From positions 1-64,000 of the forward strand of contig JADLEJ010000043.1 of NCBI GenBank assembly GCA_020846195.1: DNA of 64,000 nucleotides, read 5' to 3'. The DNA is from Nitrospira sp. GTDB lineage: Bacteria; Nitrospirota; Nitrospiria; Nitrospirales; Nitrospiraceae. A program made the translations under genes and the position numbers. Below the pieces are notes generated by a model. It ran no database searches and was not told the DNA's origin. It saw only the letters and a program-made list of their open reading frames with translations. Numbering within the stretch: position 1 is the first letter of the stretch; every line of letters begins with the position of its first letter. This document shows positions 1 through 8,587 of the stretch, one piece after another.

Positions 1-122
1 AACGGGTTCCCGACTTCGATGACCGGCTGCAACGCCGTCAACGCCAGGACCTTGTCGGCCACCGCCACCGCGGCCACCGTTCCCGCAGAGACTTTCAAAA
101 ACTGTCTGCGTGACAAAAACAT
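1..122 (-). CDS. nxrA: Nitrite oxidoreductase alpha subunit, N-terminus (partial)
   Basis: Only the first 40 codons are present; the gene continues past the left edge. The peptide opens MFLSRRQFLKVSAG, a twin-arginine (Tat) motif, followed by an Ala/Val-rich hydrophobic stretch and then ALTALQPVIEVGNP. This matches my memory of the NxrA N-terminus of Nitrospira, the molybdopterin catalytic subunit (DMSO reductase type II family) that oxidises nitrite to nitrate on the periplasmic side. AGGAGG lies 8 nt before the ATG and fixes the start. A sigma-54-type promoter (291-306) lies upstream and an enhancer-binding protein gene follows, which fits a regulated catabolic operon. The Tat signal is seen directly; the NxrA name rests on recalled similarity. 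Another Tat-exported molybdoenzyme is the alternative. Confidence 0.65.
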   Translation of the reverse strand, partial: MFLSRRQFLKVSAGTVAAVAVADKVLALTALQPVIEVGNP

Positions 123-629
123 TGTGCCCACCTCCTAGTAAATCTGAATTACTGCGATGACTGCTGCTCACCTATGAAGGCCAGCCGTTCACGCGTTCTT
201 CTCACCTCCTTTCTTGTTCTCTACCTTGTCTCCGGCGATGAATACATTTCGGCCAGCACGAGAACGCCACTCGTGCTCAACTGCGATATCAGCAACTCTC
301 ATGCCCTTTGCCTGTCGCATACCGCGATAGACAGAACTCACTGATGGATCACCAGAAATGTTGGAATGAGCCGGACCTGCGTGAACGTCCCGAAGGAATC
401 GCTTCGCGTTAAATCGCGAATACCGATCTAGAAACCGCGACGCCGCGCGGCGGCATCGCTGCGACAAAACTTTTGAAAAGGTGTGCGGACCTGGGGATTC
501 GACTAGGATTCAGGAATAACGAATGGGCGCAGTCGCAATGGCTTCCACGAGCGCAGTTCTTCGACTAACGACTACCAAACGGTGTTCACTCTTCTGACAT
601 CGGCGGCAATCGATTCTCTGTCCTCGCCG
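123..629. other. Intergenic region upstream of nxrA
   Basis: About 500 bases separate the nxrA start from the zinc-ribbon gene. Apart from the candidate sigma-54 promoter I see no supported gene. A 92-codon Arg-rich open frame (189-467, minus) has no recognisable domain and would itself contain the promoter, so I do not call it. Binding sites for the nearby activator would be expected between about 350 and 470, but I cannot identify a convincing inverted repeat there. Confidence 0.5.
291..306 (-). promoter_or_regulatory. Candidate sigma-54 (-24/-12) promoter of nxrA
   Basis: On the minus strand the bases read GGGCATGAGAGTTGCT. This matches the sigma-54 consensus TGGCACG-N4-TTGCW except for the first base and one base of the -24 block. 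The GG and GC dinucleotides have the required 10-base spacing. The predicted start near 280 leaves a ~158-nt leader before the nxrA ATG. A sigma-54 activator gene (1097-2653) and rpoN (45679-47187) are in the same window. The match is visible; its use is inferred. Confidence 0.5.
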
Positions 630-860
630 CTAATCGAGACAGGACTCATACAGCCTGACCCGCTCGCGCTGAGGTATCTTGCCAGGCCTTCCACGCACGG
701 CCTCTGTGCGCGGCAGGCGGTTCATCCGCATAATAGGATCGTCTCTGTAGCCGCAGTTCACACATCGATGCCCCTGCAAGGAGAGCCATGCGTGTTCGTC
801 ATAGAAGCCCGTTGTGACTTCATGGGGTATCAGCAACCCACCGCAACGTGGACAGATCAT
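630..860 (-). CDS. Small zinc-ribbon protein, function unknown
   Basis: A 76-aa protein beginning MICPRCGG, with a second cysteine pair CVNC about 30 residues later (CxxC...CxxC). This is a typical single zinc ribbon that probably binds one Zn2+. The upstream in-frame ATG at 899 is less likely, because AAGGAG lies 6-7 nt before the ATG at 860. The C-terminal half is basic and has no recognisable motif. It lies between the sigma-54 activator gene and nxrA on the same strand, so it may be co-transcribed with the activator, although the ~236-nt gap argues against tight coupling. Such ribbons bind nucleic acid or protein; no specific function is claimed. Confidence 0.7.
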   Translation of the reverse strand: MICPRCGGLLIPHEVTTGFYDEHAWLSLQGHRCVNCGYRDDPIMRMNRLPRTEAVRGRPGKIPQRERVRLYESCLD

Positions 861-1052
861 GGCCATCTCCTTTGCGACAGTGGTGTCGTTCTTGCGCATG
901 ACATGGCAAGCCCGATGCCAGGAGAGGCCGGAGCGCCGCGCTCAATTAAAGCGCGTGGAATGCGCGAGATTACGGAAACTTAGAGGCAACGGGCGATTCG
1001 CTGAAACGCCGCACCGCATTGCTGACCGCGAACGCTCGCGATTTATGCTGAA

Positions 1053-1074
1053 TCTCCGCGAAGCATCGCGGAGA
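1053..1074. other. Perfect 9-bp stem-loop downstream of the sigma-54 activator gene
   Basis: TCTCCGCGA and TCGCGGAGA flank a 4-base loop just after the stop of the 1097-2653 gene. There is no following U-run on the minus strand, so it is at best an mRNA 3'-end stabiliser or a weak terminator. Confidence 0.4.
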
Positions 1075-1096
1075 GAAGGGATGAGTGCGGCGAGAG

Positions 1097-2653
1097 TTAT
1101 GACGGATGACGCTCGTCGAGAGACGCAAGAGACGTGGGGCGAGACAGGCCTAGCTTTTTCATTCGACTGCGCAGCGTGCTGGGATTGATCCCCAATCGGC
1201 TGGCCGCCCCAAGCGGGCCGTAAATCCTCCATCCAGCCTGTTCGAGAGTCTGGCGGATATGATGCCGCGAAGAGTCGTGTGCAGGCGAGGAGCGCACCGC
1301 AGCCGCAGTCTGTCTCTGAGAGGGAGCGACCACGCGCTCGTCGATCGCGACCCGATGCGTCGGAGCGAGGATCGTCGCGCGCTCGATCACGTTTTGAAGC
1401 TCGCGGATATTTCCTGGCCAGTCATATTGCGTCAACCGATCCAGTGCCGTATCGTCGAACCTGACATTGCCGCGATTGAGCTTCACCCGGCAGAGCTGGA
1501 GAAAATGCTCCGCGAGAAGCGGGATATCCTCGCTGCGATCCCGCAAGGGGGGCAGCACGATCGGAAACACCGTCAGCCGGTAATAGAGATCGGCCCGAAA
1601 CCGGCCGTCCGCCACGGCTTGAGCCAGATCCACATTCGTCGCGGCGATGAACCGCACATCCACGGAGACCGACTTGGCTCCTCCGACCCGGTCGACTTGG
1701 TTGTCTTCCAATACGCGGAGCAGTTTGGATTGGATCTCTAACGGCATCTCTCCGATCTCATCGAGAAAAAGCGTTCCCTCATGAGCGAGCTCGAACCGGC
1801 CCTGATGCCGCTGCACCGCTCCCGTAAAGGCACCGCGCTCATGCCCGAACAATTCACTCTCCACCAGCCCGCTCGGCAGCGCCGCGCAATTGAGCCGGAC
1901 AAACGGCTTGTGGCGCCGCGAGCTGCTTTCATGGATCGCCCGCGCAACCAATTCTTTCCCGGTGCCGGTCTCCCCCATAATCAACACGGTCGTAGAGGTG
2001 GCGGCCACGGCCTGGATCTGCGCCAACACTTTGTTCAGCGCCTCGCTTTTGCCGACCAATAGTCCGAAGTTGCGATCCTGCTTAATCTCCTCGGTCAGAT
2101 AGGCGTTCTGCTTGGCCAGCTGCTGGCTCAGCCGAGTCAGTTGCTCATAGGCCTGCACATTCTCGATTGCCAGCGCCACCTGGATCGCAACCTGCCGCAG
2201 AAACTCCAGCATCTCGGCATCCAGCTCGCCTGAGTCCACACTGCCGATATTGAGGGTGCCCAAACAATTTCCACGCGCCAGCAGCGGAAGATTGACCATC
2301 CGGCCAAGCCCCTCTTCCGCATAATAGCGATCTTCGAGAAATACCTGCTGCTGTTGCAGATGCGGGCGGACATGAACTTCACGGTGGTCATAAACCCATC
2401 CCACCGCGCTGCCGGCCCTTGGAATCACGGTGCCGCGCTGAAGCACCAGCTTCGGCATGTTGGTTTCAACCGCGTGAAACTTAAATCCATCCTCCTCGGG
2501 TGCATACAACAACACGCCGGCTCGTTCCCACGACACCACCTCTTTGATGCGTTCGGTGCAGGTTTGCCACAGGCTGTCCATCTCACGCTGAGAATTCAGC
2601 ACATTCGAGACTTCAAGCAAGGCACGATATCGGCGATGGACTGCTGTCATCAC
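1097..2653 (-). CDS. Sigma-54-dependent transcriptional activator (GAF-AAA+-Fis)
   Basis: A 518-aa enhancer-binding protein. An N-terminal GAF-type sensor (about 15-165) is followed by a helical linker and an AAA+ domain (about 195-430) with Walker A GETGTGKE, the sigma-54-contacting loop GAFTGA and Walker B DEIGEMP. A Fis-type helix-turn-helix ends the protein (about 465-505). This is the FhlA/NorR-like layout with no response-regulator receiver, so it probably senses a small ligand. It should drive open-complex formation at -24/-12 promoters. The gene faces nxrA, and a good sigma-54 promoter lies before nxrA, so nxr is the obvious candidate target. GTG at 2653 and ATG at 2650 are both compatible with the GAGGG ribosome site. 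Confidence 0.93.
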   Translation of the reverse strand: MMTAVHRRYRALLEVSNVLNSQREMDSLWQTCTERIKEVVSWERAGVLLYAPEEDGFKFHAVETNMPKLVLQRGTVIPRAGSAVGWVYDHREVHVRPHLQQQQVFLEDRYYAEEGLGRMVNLPLLARGNCLGTLNIGSVDSGELDAEMLEFLRQVAIQVALAIENVQAYEQLTRLSQQLAKQNAYLTEEIKQDRNFGLLVGKSEALNKVLAQIQAVAATSTTVLIMGETGTGKELVARAIHESSSRRHKPFVRLNCAALPSGLVESELFGHERGAFTGAVQRHQGRFELAHEGTLFLDEIGEMPLEIQSKLLRVLEDNQVDRVGGAKSVSVDVRFIAATNVDLAQAVADGRFRADLYYRLTVFPIVLPPLRDRSEDIPLLAEHFLQLCRVKLNRGNVRFDDTALDRLTQYDWPGNIRELQNVIERATILAPTHRVAIDERVVAPSQRQTAAAVRSSPAHDSSRHHIRQTLEQAGWRIYGPLGAASRLGINPSTLRSRMKKLGLSRPTSLASLDERHPS

Positions 2654-3091
2654 GACCAGCCCTCACAGTGAAAATGTATGCCGCCCCCGAGGAGCGGATC
2701 GCGCAAGATCTACAAAGTTAGACAACCCCACTATGTTATGCACGCAATATTCTTGCCGCCATCGTTACTCCGTGGCTCACGGGACACCACACTTCTGTAA
2801 TAGGCGTCAATGCAGCGCTGCGCGCGTCGACACCGATAAATTCGTCCGCACACATCCATCGTAGCTGGATAGAAAAATGGACTTCTGAGCAGAGTGTCAG
2901 CGAGCGCACTGTGCGGAGTCGCTCACATTGCGCCTCCTTCGGTGGCGCAACGATTCGTGAGACAGGCCATCGACGCAGCGATCCCTTCTTGCGCTCTTGT
3001 GCAATTCCCCTCATCAATAGCCCGGTTTCCAGTTTCGTCCTATACTTCAGCTTATTCAAATCGCTCTGCTCTGTACCGGCATGAGGACAAT
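2654..3091. other. Intergenic region, divergent
   Basis: About 440 bases lie between the divergent activator gene and the DUF2157 gene, and must hold both promoters. A perfect stem (TTGCGCC/GGCGCAA) occurs near 2929-2951. An open frame on the minus strand (2736-3233) has no recognisable domain and overlaps the DUF2157 gene, so I do not call it. I see no clear -35/-10 pair. Confidence 0.4.
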
Positions 3092-4126
3092 ATGAAACTC
3101 CCGCGCAAGCAAGCCACCGTGGTCCGCGACGCCATTGAACAATGGAAACGGGACGGGGTGATCCCTGAAGCGCAGGCGGCGGCATTGGCCGCCACCATCG
3201 ATGTGCAATATTTCGATTGGCGGAAGCTGGCAAAATATTCGTTCTGGATCGCCCTGTTCTCGATCGTTTCGTCGGTGAGCGCGGCGCTCTCCGACCGCTG
3301 GCTGAGAGACCTCCTGCAACAACTGTTCGACATGCCCCCGATTGCCCGATGCACCATGCTCGCCGCCGTCTCCGCCGGGCTCTATCGATGGGGGCTCGTC
3401 AGGCGCGAACAGGCGCCCGACAAAATCTATCGCAACGAAGCCATTTTCTTTCTGGGCGTGCTGGCCACCGCCGGCGCCATCGCACAACTCGGCATCCTGT
3501 TCAATACCGGCAGCGGACACTTCTCCATCCTGCTGCTGCTTTCCTTTTTGGTCTATGCCGGCCTGGGCCTGTGGCTCGAGTCCAATCTGATCTGGATCTT
3601 TGCGCTGGCCTCCCTCGGCGGCTGGATGGGCACCGAAACCGGCTACATGTCGGGCTGGGGCGCCTATTATCTCGGCATGAACTATCCGCTGCGCTTCGTC
3701 CTCTTCGGAGGACTGCTGACCGTCTGCGCGCTTTCGATGGAAACGCACCCGCTCGGCCAGCGTTTCTTCCGCAGCACGCTGGCGATGGGATTGCTCTACC
3801 TCTTCATCGCCCTGTGGATCATGTCGATCTTCGGCAACTACGGCGACCTCCCCTCATGGGGGCGCGTGAAGCAAATCGAACTGTTTCACTGGTCGATTCT
3901 CTTCGCCGCTGTGGCAGGCTGGGCTATCTATTACGGCTTGCGGCACGATAGCGACATGACGAAAGGATTCGGGCTGACATTTCTCGGCATCAACCTCTAT
4001 ACCCGCTACTTCGAACTGTTCTGGAACTCCCTGCACAAGGCCGTCTTCTTCGCCGTCCTGGCCATGAGCTTCTGGTACATCGGCAGCAAAGCCGAGACGA
4101 TCTGGAATCTGGGAAAAAGAGACTAG
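3092..4126 (+). CDS. DUF2157-family integral membrane protein
   Basis: 344 aa from the ATG at 3092, which follows GAGGA; the frame is open further upstream, but that part is low-complexity and unsupported. A short soluble N-terminal helix region (about 1-45, RDAIEQWKRDGVIPEAQA) precedes eight or more hydrophobic segments rich in Trp, Gly and Tyr. The N-terminal pattern followed by multiple membrane spans fits DUF2157 inner-membrane proteins, whose function is not established. It stands alone on the plus strand, divergent from the sigma-54 activator and upstream of ada. Confidence 0.75.
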   Translation: MKLPRKQATVVRDAIEQWKRDGVIPEAQAAALAATIDVQYFDWRKLAKYSFWIALFSIVSSVSAALSDRWLRDLLQQLFDMPPIARCTMLAAVSAGLYRWGLVRREQAPDKIYRNEAIFFLGVLATAGAIAQLGILFNTGSGHFSILLLLSFLVYAGLGLWLESNLIWIFALASLGGWMGTETGYMSGWGAYYLGMNYPLRFVLFGGLLTVCALSMETHPLGQRFFRSTLAMGLLYLFIALWIMSIFGNYGDLPSWGRVKQIELFHWSILFAAVAGWAIYYGLRHDSDMTKGFGLTFLGINLYTRYFELFWNSLHKAVFFAVLAMSFWYIGSKAETIWNLGKRD

Positions 4127-4298
4127 CTGCACAAGCCGCTCGACGGAAGATAGAGATCACCACGTCTGCCGGTTTAAATTCAAACCCTCTTGAACCTTGT
4201 GCCTTTCCCACCGTGAAAGTTTGACCGCAAGAATCGGATAGTACCCTGCCTCATCGCGGCAGTATCATGCCCCATCGCCACTGGATCATGAGGAAACG

Positions 4299-5381
4299 AT
4301 GGCAAGGATCGATACACTGACAGCCTGGCAAGCGGTATTGGATCGTGACCGCCGGTTCGATGGACGGTTCGTCTACGCCGTCTCCTCCACCCGCGTCTAC
4401 TGCCGCCCCGTCTGCCCCTCGCGCCGCCCCGCCCGCCACCGTGTGAGCTTCTTTTTATCGGCACAGCAAGCAGAAGCGGCAGGGTTCCGCCCCTGCCTGC
4501 GCTGCCAGCCCAACTCTCCTGGCAGCTCTCCGCGAGATCGGCGGATCGAGCGCGCCCGCCAATACTTGGATGACCATCCCGGCGAGACGGTTACGCTCCA
4601 TCGACTTGCCAGCCATGCCGGACTCAGCCCGTTTCATTTGCAGCGAGCCTTTCGGCAAACCGTCGGCCTTTCCCCGAAAGCCTATCAGAATGCCAGACGC
4701 ATCGACCGGTTTACCGCTTTACTGAAAACCGGAGTCGGCGTCACGCACGCAGCCTATGAATCTGGATTCGGATCCAGCAGCCATGCCGCCGAACAGGCAT
4801 CGGACGCGCTTGGGATGACGCCATCGGCCTATCGTTCAGGCGGCAAGGGTCTGTACCTCCGCTATGCGGCAATGCGCACACCGGTTGGACAAGCGCTGAT
4901 CGCCGGAACAGAACGGGGCATTGTCTCAGTGAGCCTTGGAACCAGCGATGCCTTGCTGCTTGCCGCGCTCAAAGAGACGTACCCTCACGCATTGCTGCGC
5001 CACGACCCGCAAGGATTGAAGCCGCATCTACAGACCCTGCATCGCTACTTCGATGGGCAGGATATCTCGCGCGCATTTGCGTTGGATGTCCAGGCAACCG
5101 CGTTTCAACGAACGGTGTGGCGGGCCCTTCAGGCAATCCCGCAGGGATCGACCAAAACCTATCGAGACATCGCTTGCGAGATCGGACAACCGTCGGCCGC
5201 CCGCGCAGTGGCTAGAGCCTGCGCGACCAATCCTATCGCGGTGGTTGTCCCCTGTCATCGTGTCGTGCGGAAAGATGGCAGCCCGTCCGGCTACCGCTGG
5301 GGGCTGGAGAGAAAAACCAGCCTCCTTGCGCTCGAACGCGAGCGCAAGGAGGCTCGAGCTACGCAGTATCCCGATCCGTAA
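4299..5381 (+). CDS. ada: Ada: methylphosphotriester/O6-methylguanine-DNA methyltransferase and AraC-type activator
   Basis: A 360-aa full-length Ada. The N-terminal zinc domain has Cys35, Cys39, Cys66 and Cys69 with the E. coli Ada spacing; the first accepts methyl groups from phosphotriesters. An AraC-type helix-turn-helix region follows (about 85-185), then the methyltransferase domain with PCHRVV and active-site Cys319. It repairs alkylated DNA by suicidal methyl transfer and, once methylated, activates alkylation-response genes. The gene is monocistronic on the plus strand and overlaps the convergent CBS-domain gene by 23 bp. Gene length and all key residues look intact. Confidence 0.95.
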   Translation: MARIDTLTAWQAVLDRDRRFDGRFVYAVSSTRVYCRPVCPSRRPARHRVSFFLSAQQAEAAGFRPCLRCQPNSPGSSPRDRRIERARQYLDDHPGETVTLHRLASHAGLSPFHLQRAFRQTVGLSPKAYQNARRIDRFTALLKTGVGVTHAAYESGFGSSSHAAEQASDALGMTPSAYRSGGKGLYLRYAAMRTPVGQALIAGTERGIVSVSLGTSDALLLAALKETYPHALLRHDPQGLKPHLQTLHRYFDGQDISRAFALDVQATAFQRTVWRALQAIPQGSTKTYRDIACEIGQPSAARAVARACATNPIAVVVPCHRVVRKDGSPSGYRWGLERKTSLLALERERKEARATQYPDP

Positions 5382-6132
5382 ACGCGCGCACCAAATCAGA
5401 CACGGACAGCACGCCAATGACGGTGCTATCGGCGGTCACCGGCAAATGCCTGATGCCCTGCTTTTTCATGATGGCCACCGCCTCGGAGAGCGGCTCGTCT
5501 TCCTCGATCGCACTAAACGATTTGCTCATGCAGGCCGACACCGCCGTCGTGTTTGGATCGAGTCCTTTTGCCACGACTTTCCGGCTGAGATCGGCATCGG
5601 TGATGATCCCGATATAGCGAGACCCATCATCCACCATCAGAGACCCGACTTTATGCTTCAGCAACAACTTGCCGGCTTCCTTGACCGTTGCCGCGCGGTG
5701 GATGCTCCGCACATCGTGCGACATATAGGTTTCCACGGTCGCGCGCAGCGTCCCCTTCCCGTTTCTGCCGTTGTCCCGCTGCGCCTGCAACCGCCGGCGC
5801 AGCTCCAGATCGGCCAGACAGCCGGCCAGCACTTGCCGGCGCTGCTGAAGCGTTTCCCGCTCGACATCGTGCATGCCGCTTTCCTGCGCCTCTTCAGGAA
5901 GCATGACCGACTCCCCGCTCTTGGCGTAGAAGTAGGCCTCAGCCTCTTCCGACGCGGCGCCGAACACCTGTCCGATGAGGTCTTCAGCCGCCTCATCGAA
6001 GTCTTCCAAGGACGCCGTCCCCCGCTTGCGCGAGAGAAACGGCTGGAACTTCACCAGCATCTGCTTGACCCGCTCAATATAGCGATCGAGAATATCGGTG
6101 CGCGTAAGGCCTGTACGAACTCGTTTTGGCAT
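5359..6132 (-). CDS. CBS-pair domain protein
   Basis: 257 aa. The N-terminal ~130 residues are helical and charged, with no family I recognise. The C-terminal half (about 133-250) holds two CBS motifs (YMSHDVRSIHRAATVKEAGK...GIITDADL and CMSKSFSAIEEDEPLSEAV...GVLSVSDLV). CBS pairs bind adenosyl nucleotides and usually regulate an attached or partner protein. The 3' end overlaps ada convergently; upstream lies nirA on the same strand, separated by ~70 nt. Its role is unknown; it could act as a separate energy-sensing module. Confidence 0.85.
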   Translation of the reverse strand: MPKRVRTGLTRTDILDRYIERVKQMLVKFQPFLSRKRGTASLEDFDEAAEDLIGQVFGAASEEAEAYFYAKSGESVMLPEEAQESGMHDVERETLQQRRQVLAGCLADLELRRRLQAQRDNGRNGKGTLRATVETYMSHDVRSIHRAATVKEAGKLLLKHKVGSLMVDDGSRYIGIITDADLSRKVVAKGLDPNTTAVSACMSKSFSAIEEDEPLSEAVAIMKKQGIRHLPVTADSTVIGVLSVSDLVRAFTDRDTA

Positions 6133-6200
6133 ATGATCCCTCCTCCGTTGTAGGCCCGAGGATAGCCCATGCGCGCCTCCGCCTCAAGCGTCCCGCCTGC

Positions 6201-7763
6201 CTAGGCGGCAGGTGAGATATTCGCTTCCTTTCCCACAGCCACTTTTCTGGCGCCCCCGCCACGGACACGATGCATCTTCTCCCGCGTGTGATAGGGCAGC
6301 AGGCCTTCGAGCACCGCAGGCAGTTTGTCGCACGGCACATCTTCCATAATCTTCAGCGCCAGCTTCGGATCGGGTCCCGAGCGGCCGCCGACGTAAATAT
6401 CGACCGCCTCGACGACTTTTCCGTCGATCTTGGCTTTCTTCCCCAACAATCCCACATCGGCGACGAGATGGTTACCGCAGCTGGCCGGACAGCCGGACCA
6501 ATGCATCGTAATCGGCTTGAGCGAGCCGCCCAGCCGGCCCTCCAGCGCCTTGGCCACCGCGACCGCCCGCCCTTTGCTTTCGATGACTGCCAGATTGCAA
6601 TAATCGCTGCCGACGCAGCTCACCAACCCCCTGTAGAGAGCGGAAGGATTGTATGCGAATTGCTTTAACAGCGGCTCATTCGCCAGGTCTCCCACCGTTC
6701 GATCGCTGATATTGGAGATGATTAGAGCTTGGCCTGGAGTAATGCGAATCTCTCCAGTGCCGTACTTCTCCGACAGGCTCAGGATCTTGAGCAGATCCGC
6801 CGCCTTGATCCGCCCCACCAACACTTTGAGTCCGGCGTAGTTCATCCCTTGTTGCCGTTGACGGAAGATCCCGACATGGTCTTGCTCTCCGGCTTTCCTG
6901 GCATCGATACCGGCCGACGCGAGCCGTTTGCCGATACGAGCTTCGACCTCGGCGCGGAATCGGGCCTCGCCCCATTCCTCGATCAGGAACGCGAGCCGGG
7001 CTTGCGTGCGGCTCTCCCGCAACCCGTGATCGCGATAGACTGCGAAAATAGCGCGGCATACGTCCAACGCCTCGGCTGGAGTGACAAACACATCCAGCGG
7101 GGTGGCGATCCGGTACCCGCCCGATCCCAGCTTGCCGCCGACGAGCACATTGAATCCCGCGCAGCGATCATGGCCCAGATCGTAATGCGCCGGCACAAGC
7201 GCGAGATCCTGCGTTTCCATATGCACACAGTTGTGCGGGCAGCCGGTCACCGCCACGTTGAGTTTTCTCGGCAGATTGGAATAGGCCGGCTTGCCGAGAA
7301 TCTCCTCATTGATCGCCCGCACCAGCGCCGTCGTCTCCACGACCTCATCCGGGTTAAGCCCCGCCACTGCACAGGTCATGACGTTGCGGACGTTGTCCAT
7401 GCCCGTTTGCATGGACGTCAGCCCGACCTCATCCATGCGCGCAAACACCGCCGGCACATCCTCGATCTTGATGTTCCGGAGCTGAACTTGCTGCCTGGTC
7501 GTTAAATCCAGCACGCCGTTTCCGTACGTCGAGGCGATCTCCGCCAGCGCCCGCAGCTGATACGTGGAGGTCTGCCCACCCGGAATCCGCACCCGGACCA
7601 TAAACAGCCCAGGCGTCGGATTGCGCAGAAAGAGGCCACACCACTTGAGCCGCTGGACATCGGCCTCAGGAATCGATTCCCACCCGGTCGTCGCATAGTG
7701 GGCAATCATCTCCCGCACGGCCAATCCATCGCGCTCAGTCTTTATCGCCTCAATCTTGTTCAT
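6201..7763 (-). CDS. nirA: Ferredoxin-dependent assimilatory nitrite reductase
   Basis: 520 aa with the duplicated nitrite/sulfite reductase architecture. The N-terminal half includes GCPHNCVHMETQD; the C-terminal half carries the four siroheme/[4Fe-4S] ligand cysteines in CVGSDYC and SGCPASCGN. It reduces nitrite to ammonium with six electrons from ferredoxin in the cytoplasm. It is the last gene of nirC-cynS-orf73-nirA, so nitrite uptake and reduction are expressed together, downstream of the tandem hexaloop leader at 9461-9627. Sulfite reductase is the alternative within the family; the nitrite channel two genes upstream favours nitrite. Confidence 0.9.
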   Translation of the reverse strand: MNKIEAIKTERDGLAVREMIAHYATTGWESIPEADVQRLKWCGLFLRNPTPGLFMVRVRIPGGQTSTYQLRALAEIASTYGNGVLDLTTRQQVQLRNIKIEDVPAVFARMDEVGLTSMQTGMDNVRNVMTCAVAGLNPDEVVETTALVRAINEEILGKPAYSNLPRKLNVAVTGCPHNCVHMETQDLALVPAHYDLGHDRCAGFNVLVGGKLGSGGYRIATPLDVFVTPAEALDVCRAIFAVYRDHGLRESRTQARLAFLIEEWGEARFRAEVEARIGKRLASAGIDARKAGEQDHVGIFRQRQQGMNYAGLKVLVGRIKAADLLKILSLSEKYGTGEIRITPGQALIISNISDRTVGDLANEPLLKQFAYNPSALYRGLVSCVGSDYCNLAVIESKGRAVAVAKALEGRLGGSLKPITMHWSGCPASCGNHLVADVGLLGKKAKIDGKVVEAVDIYVGGRSGPDPKLALKIMEDVPCDKLPAVLEGLLPYHTREKMHRVRGGGARKVAVGKEANISPAA

Positions 7764-7780
7764 TCCATGCTCCTCACGGT

Positions 7781-8002
7781 CTAATGAATTAACTCGACCC
7801 GATACCCGGCTCTTCCCGGTAGCAACCGCACGATCCCCGCCCGGCTCCAGCGATCGACGGTCAGAAAAACCTGCGCGGAACAGTCTCCCTGCAGCACATC
7901 GGCGAGCTCGTCGAGCGCGAGCGGACTTCCGACGCGCAACAGGCCCAGCAACGTCTTCTCCAATTCGACGAACTCCCGGCCATCTGTTCGATGTGTAGTC
8001 AT
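7781..8002 (-). CDS. Small winged-helix-like protein in the nirA operon, function unknown
   Basis: 73 aa from the ATG at 8002, preceded by AAGGAGA at good spacing. The pattern LEKTLLGLLRVGSPLALDELADVL...VFLTVDRWSRAGIVRLL looks like a compact winged-helix fold (helix, helix, recognition helix, wing), but no family is recognised. It is tightly packed between cynS (95 nt upstream) and nirA (17 nt downstream) on the same strand. It may be a small regulator or accessory factor for nitrite or cyanate use; this is inference from position only. Confidence 0.65.
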   Translation of the reverse strand: MTTHRTDGREFVELEKTLLGLLRVGSPLALDELADVLQGDCSAQVFLTVDRWSRAGIVRLLPGRAGYRVELIH

Positions 8003-8097
8003 TGCGGTCTCCTTTCTGTTATCCCGCCGATACCATCCCATCGGCGCCCGGCACATTTCCGCTCAGGCGCTCCAGGCATCGGTGCCATGCACCGCCC

Positions 8098-8538
8098 TTA
8101 GAATGTTTTATACTCAAGCCACTTGCCGTTCAATGTGATCTTGCACCGCGCTTCGCCCTGGCTCCCCGTCACCTTTTCCATATCCAGCGTGAAATCGATC
8201 GCGCTCATAATCCCATCGCCGAACATCTCATTCGCCTGCTCTCGCATCGAGTCTCCATAGACGCCGATAATCTCCAGCAACCGGTATTTGAACGGATCCG
8301 TCGCGTTCGGGAAGTCGGCTCTGACTGGGAATTTGCTGAGCGACGCCGTCAGCTCGGCATCCAGTCCGATCAAGTCGCCGACTTTCTTCGCCTCATCGTC
8401 CGTGAACTTATGGTTTCCATTCAATGCGGCTGCAACAAAGGTGGGGTTCTTTCCGACAACCTTCGCCACCTCGGCAATCGTCACTTTTTTAGCGACCCGC
8501 TTTTCTTTGATGGCCTTCCGAATTTCATCTTTCGACAT
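8098..8538 (-). CDS. cynS: Cyanase (cyanate hydratase)
   Basis: A 146-aa protein that converts cyanate and bicarbonate to ammonium and CO2. The ATG at 8538 is preceded by AAGGAG. A helix-turn-helix-like N-terminal domain precedes the catalytic region, where Arg86, Glu89 and Ser112 have the exact spacing of the E. coli triad Arg96/Glu99/Ser122. The C-terminus NGKWLEYKTF is family-typical. The gene lies between the nitrite channel and nirA. The product can supply ammonium for assimilation or, in reciprocal feeding, for ammonia oxidisers. Confidence 0.96.
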   Translation of the reverse strand: MSKDEIRKAIKEKRVAKKVTIAEVAKVVGKNPTFVAAALNGNHKFTDDEAKKVGDLIGLDAELTASLSKFPVRADFPNATDPFKYRLLEIIGVYGDSMREQANEMFGDGIMSAIDFTLDMEKVTGSQGEARCKITLNGKWLEYKTF

Positions 8539-8587
8539 CGTCCTCGTCTCCTTGTCAGAATAGGGGGTGAGTGAACGGTCTCTCTCT

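Noticed and set aside
189-467. 92-codon Arg-rich frame upstream of nxrA
   Set aside because: No recognisable domain, no good ribosome site seen, and it contains the better-supported sigma-54 promoter.
2736-3233. 165-codon frame on the minus strand
   Set aside because: Overlaps the start of the DUF2157 gene and has no family-like features.
7393-7401. GGAC/GTCC-like sequence inside nirA as another ANTAR site
   Set aside because: The loop would be only three bases and it is within coding sequence.
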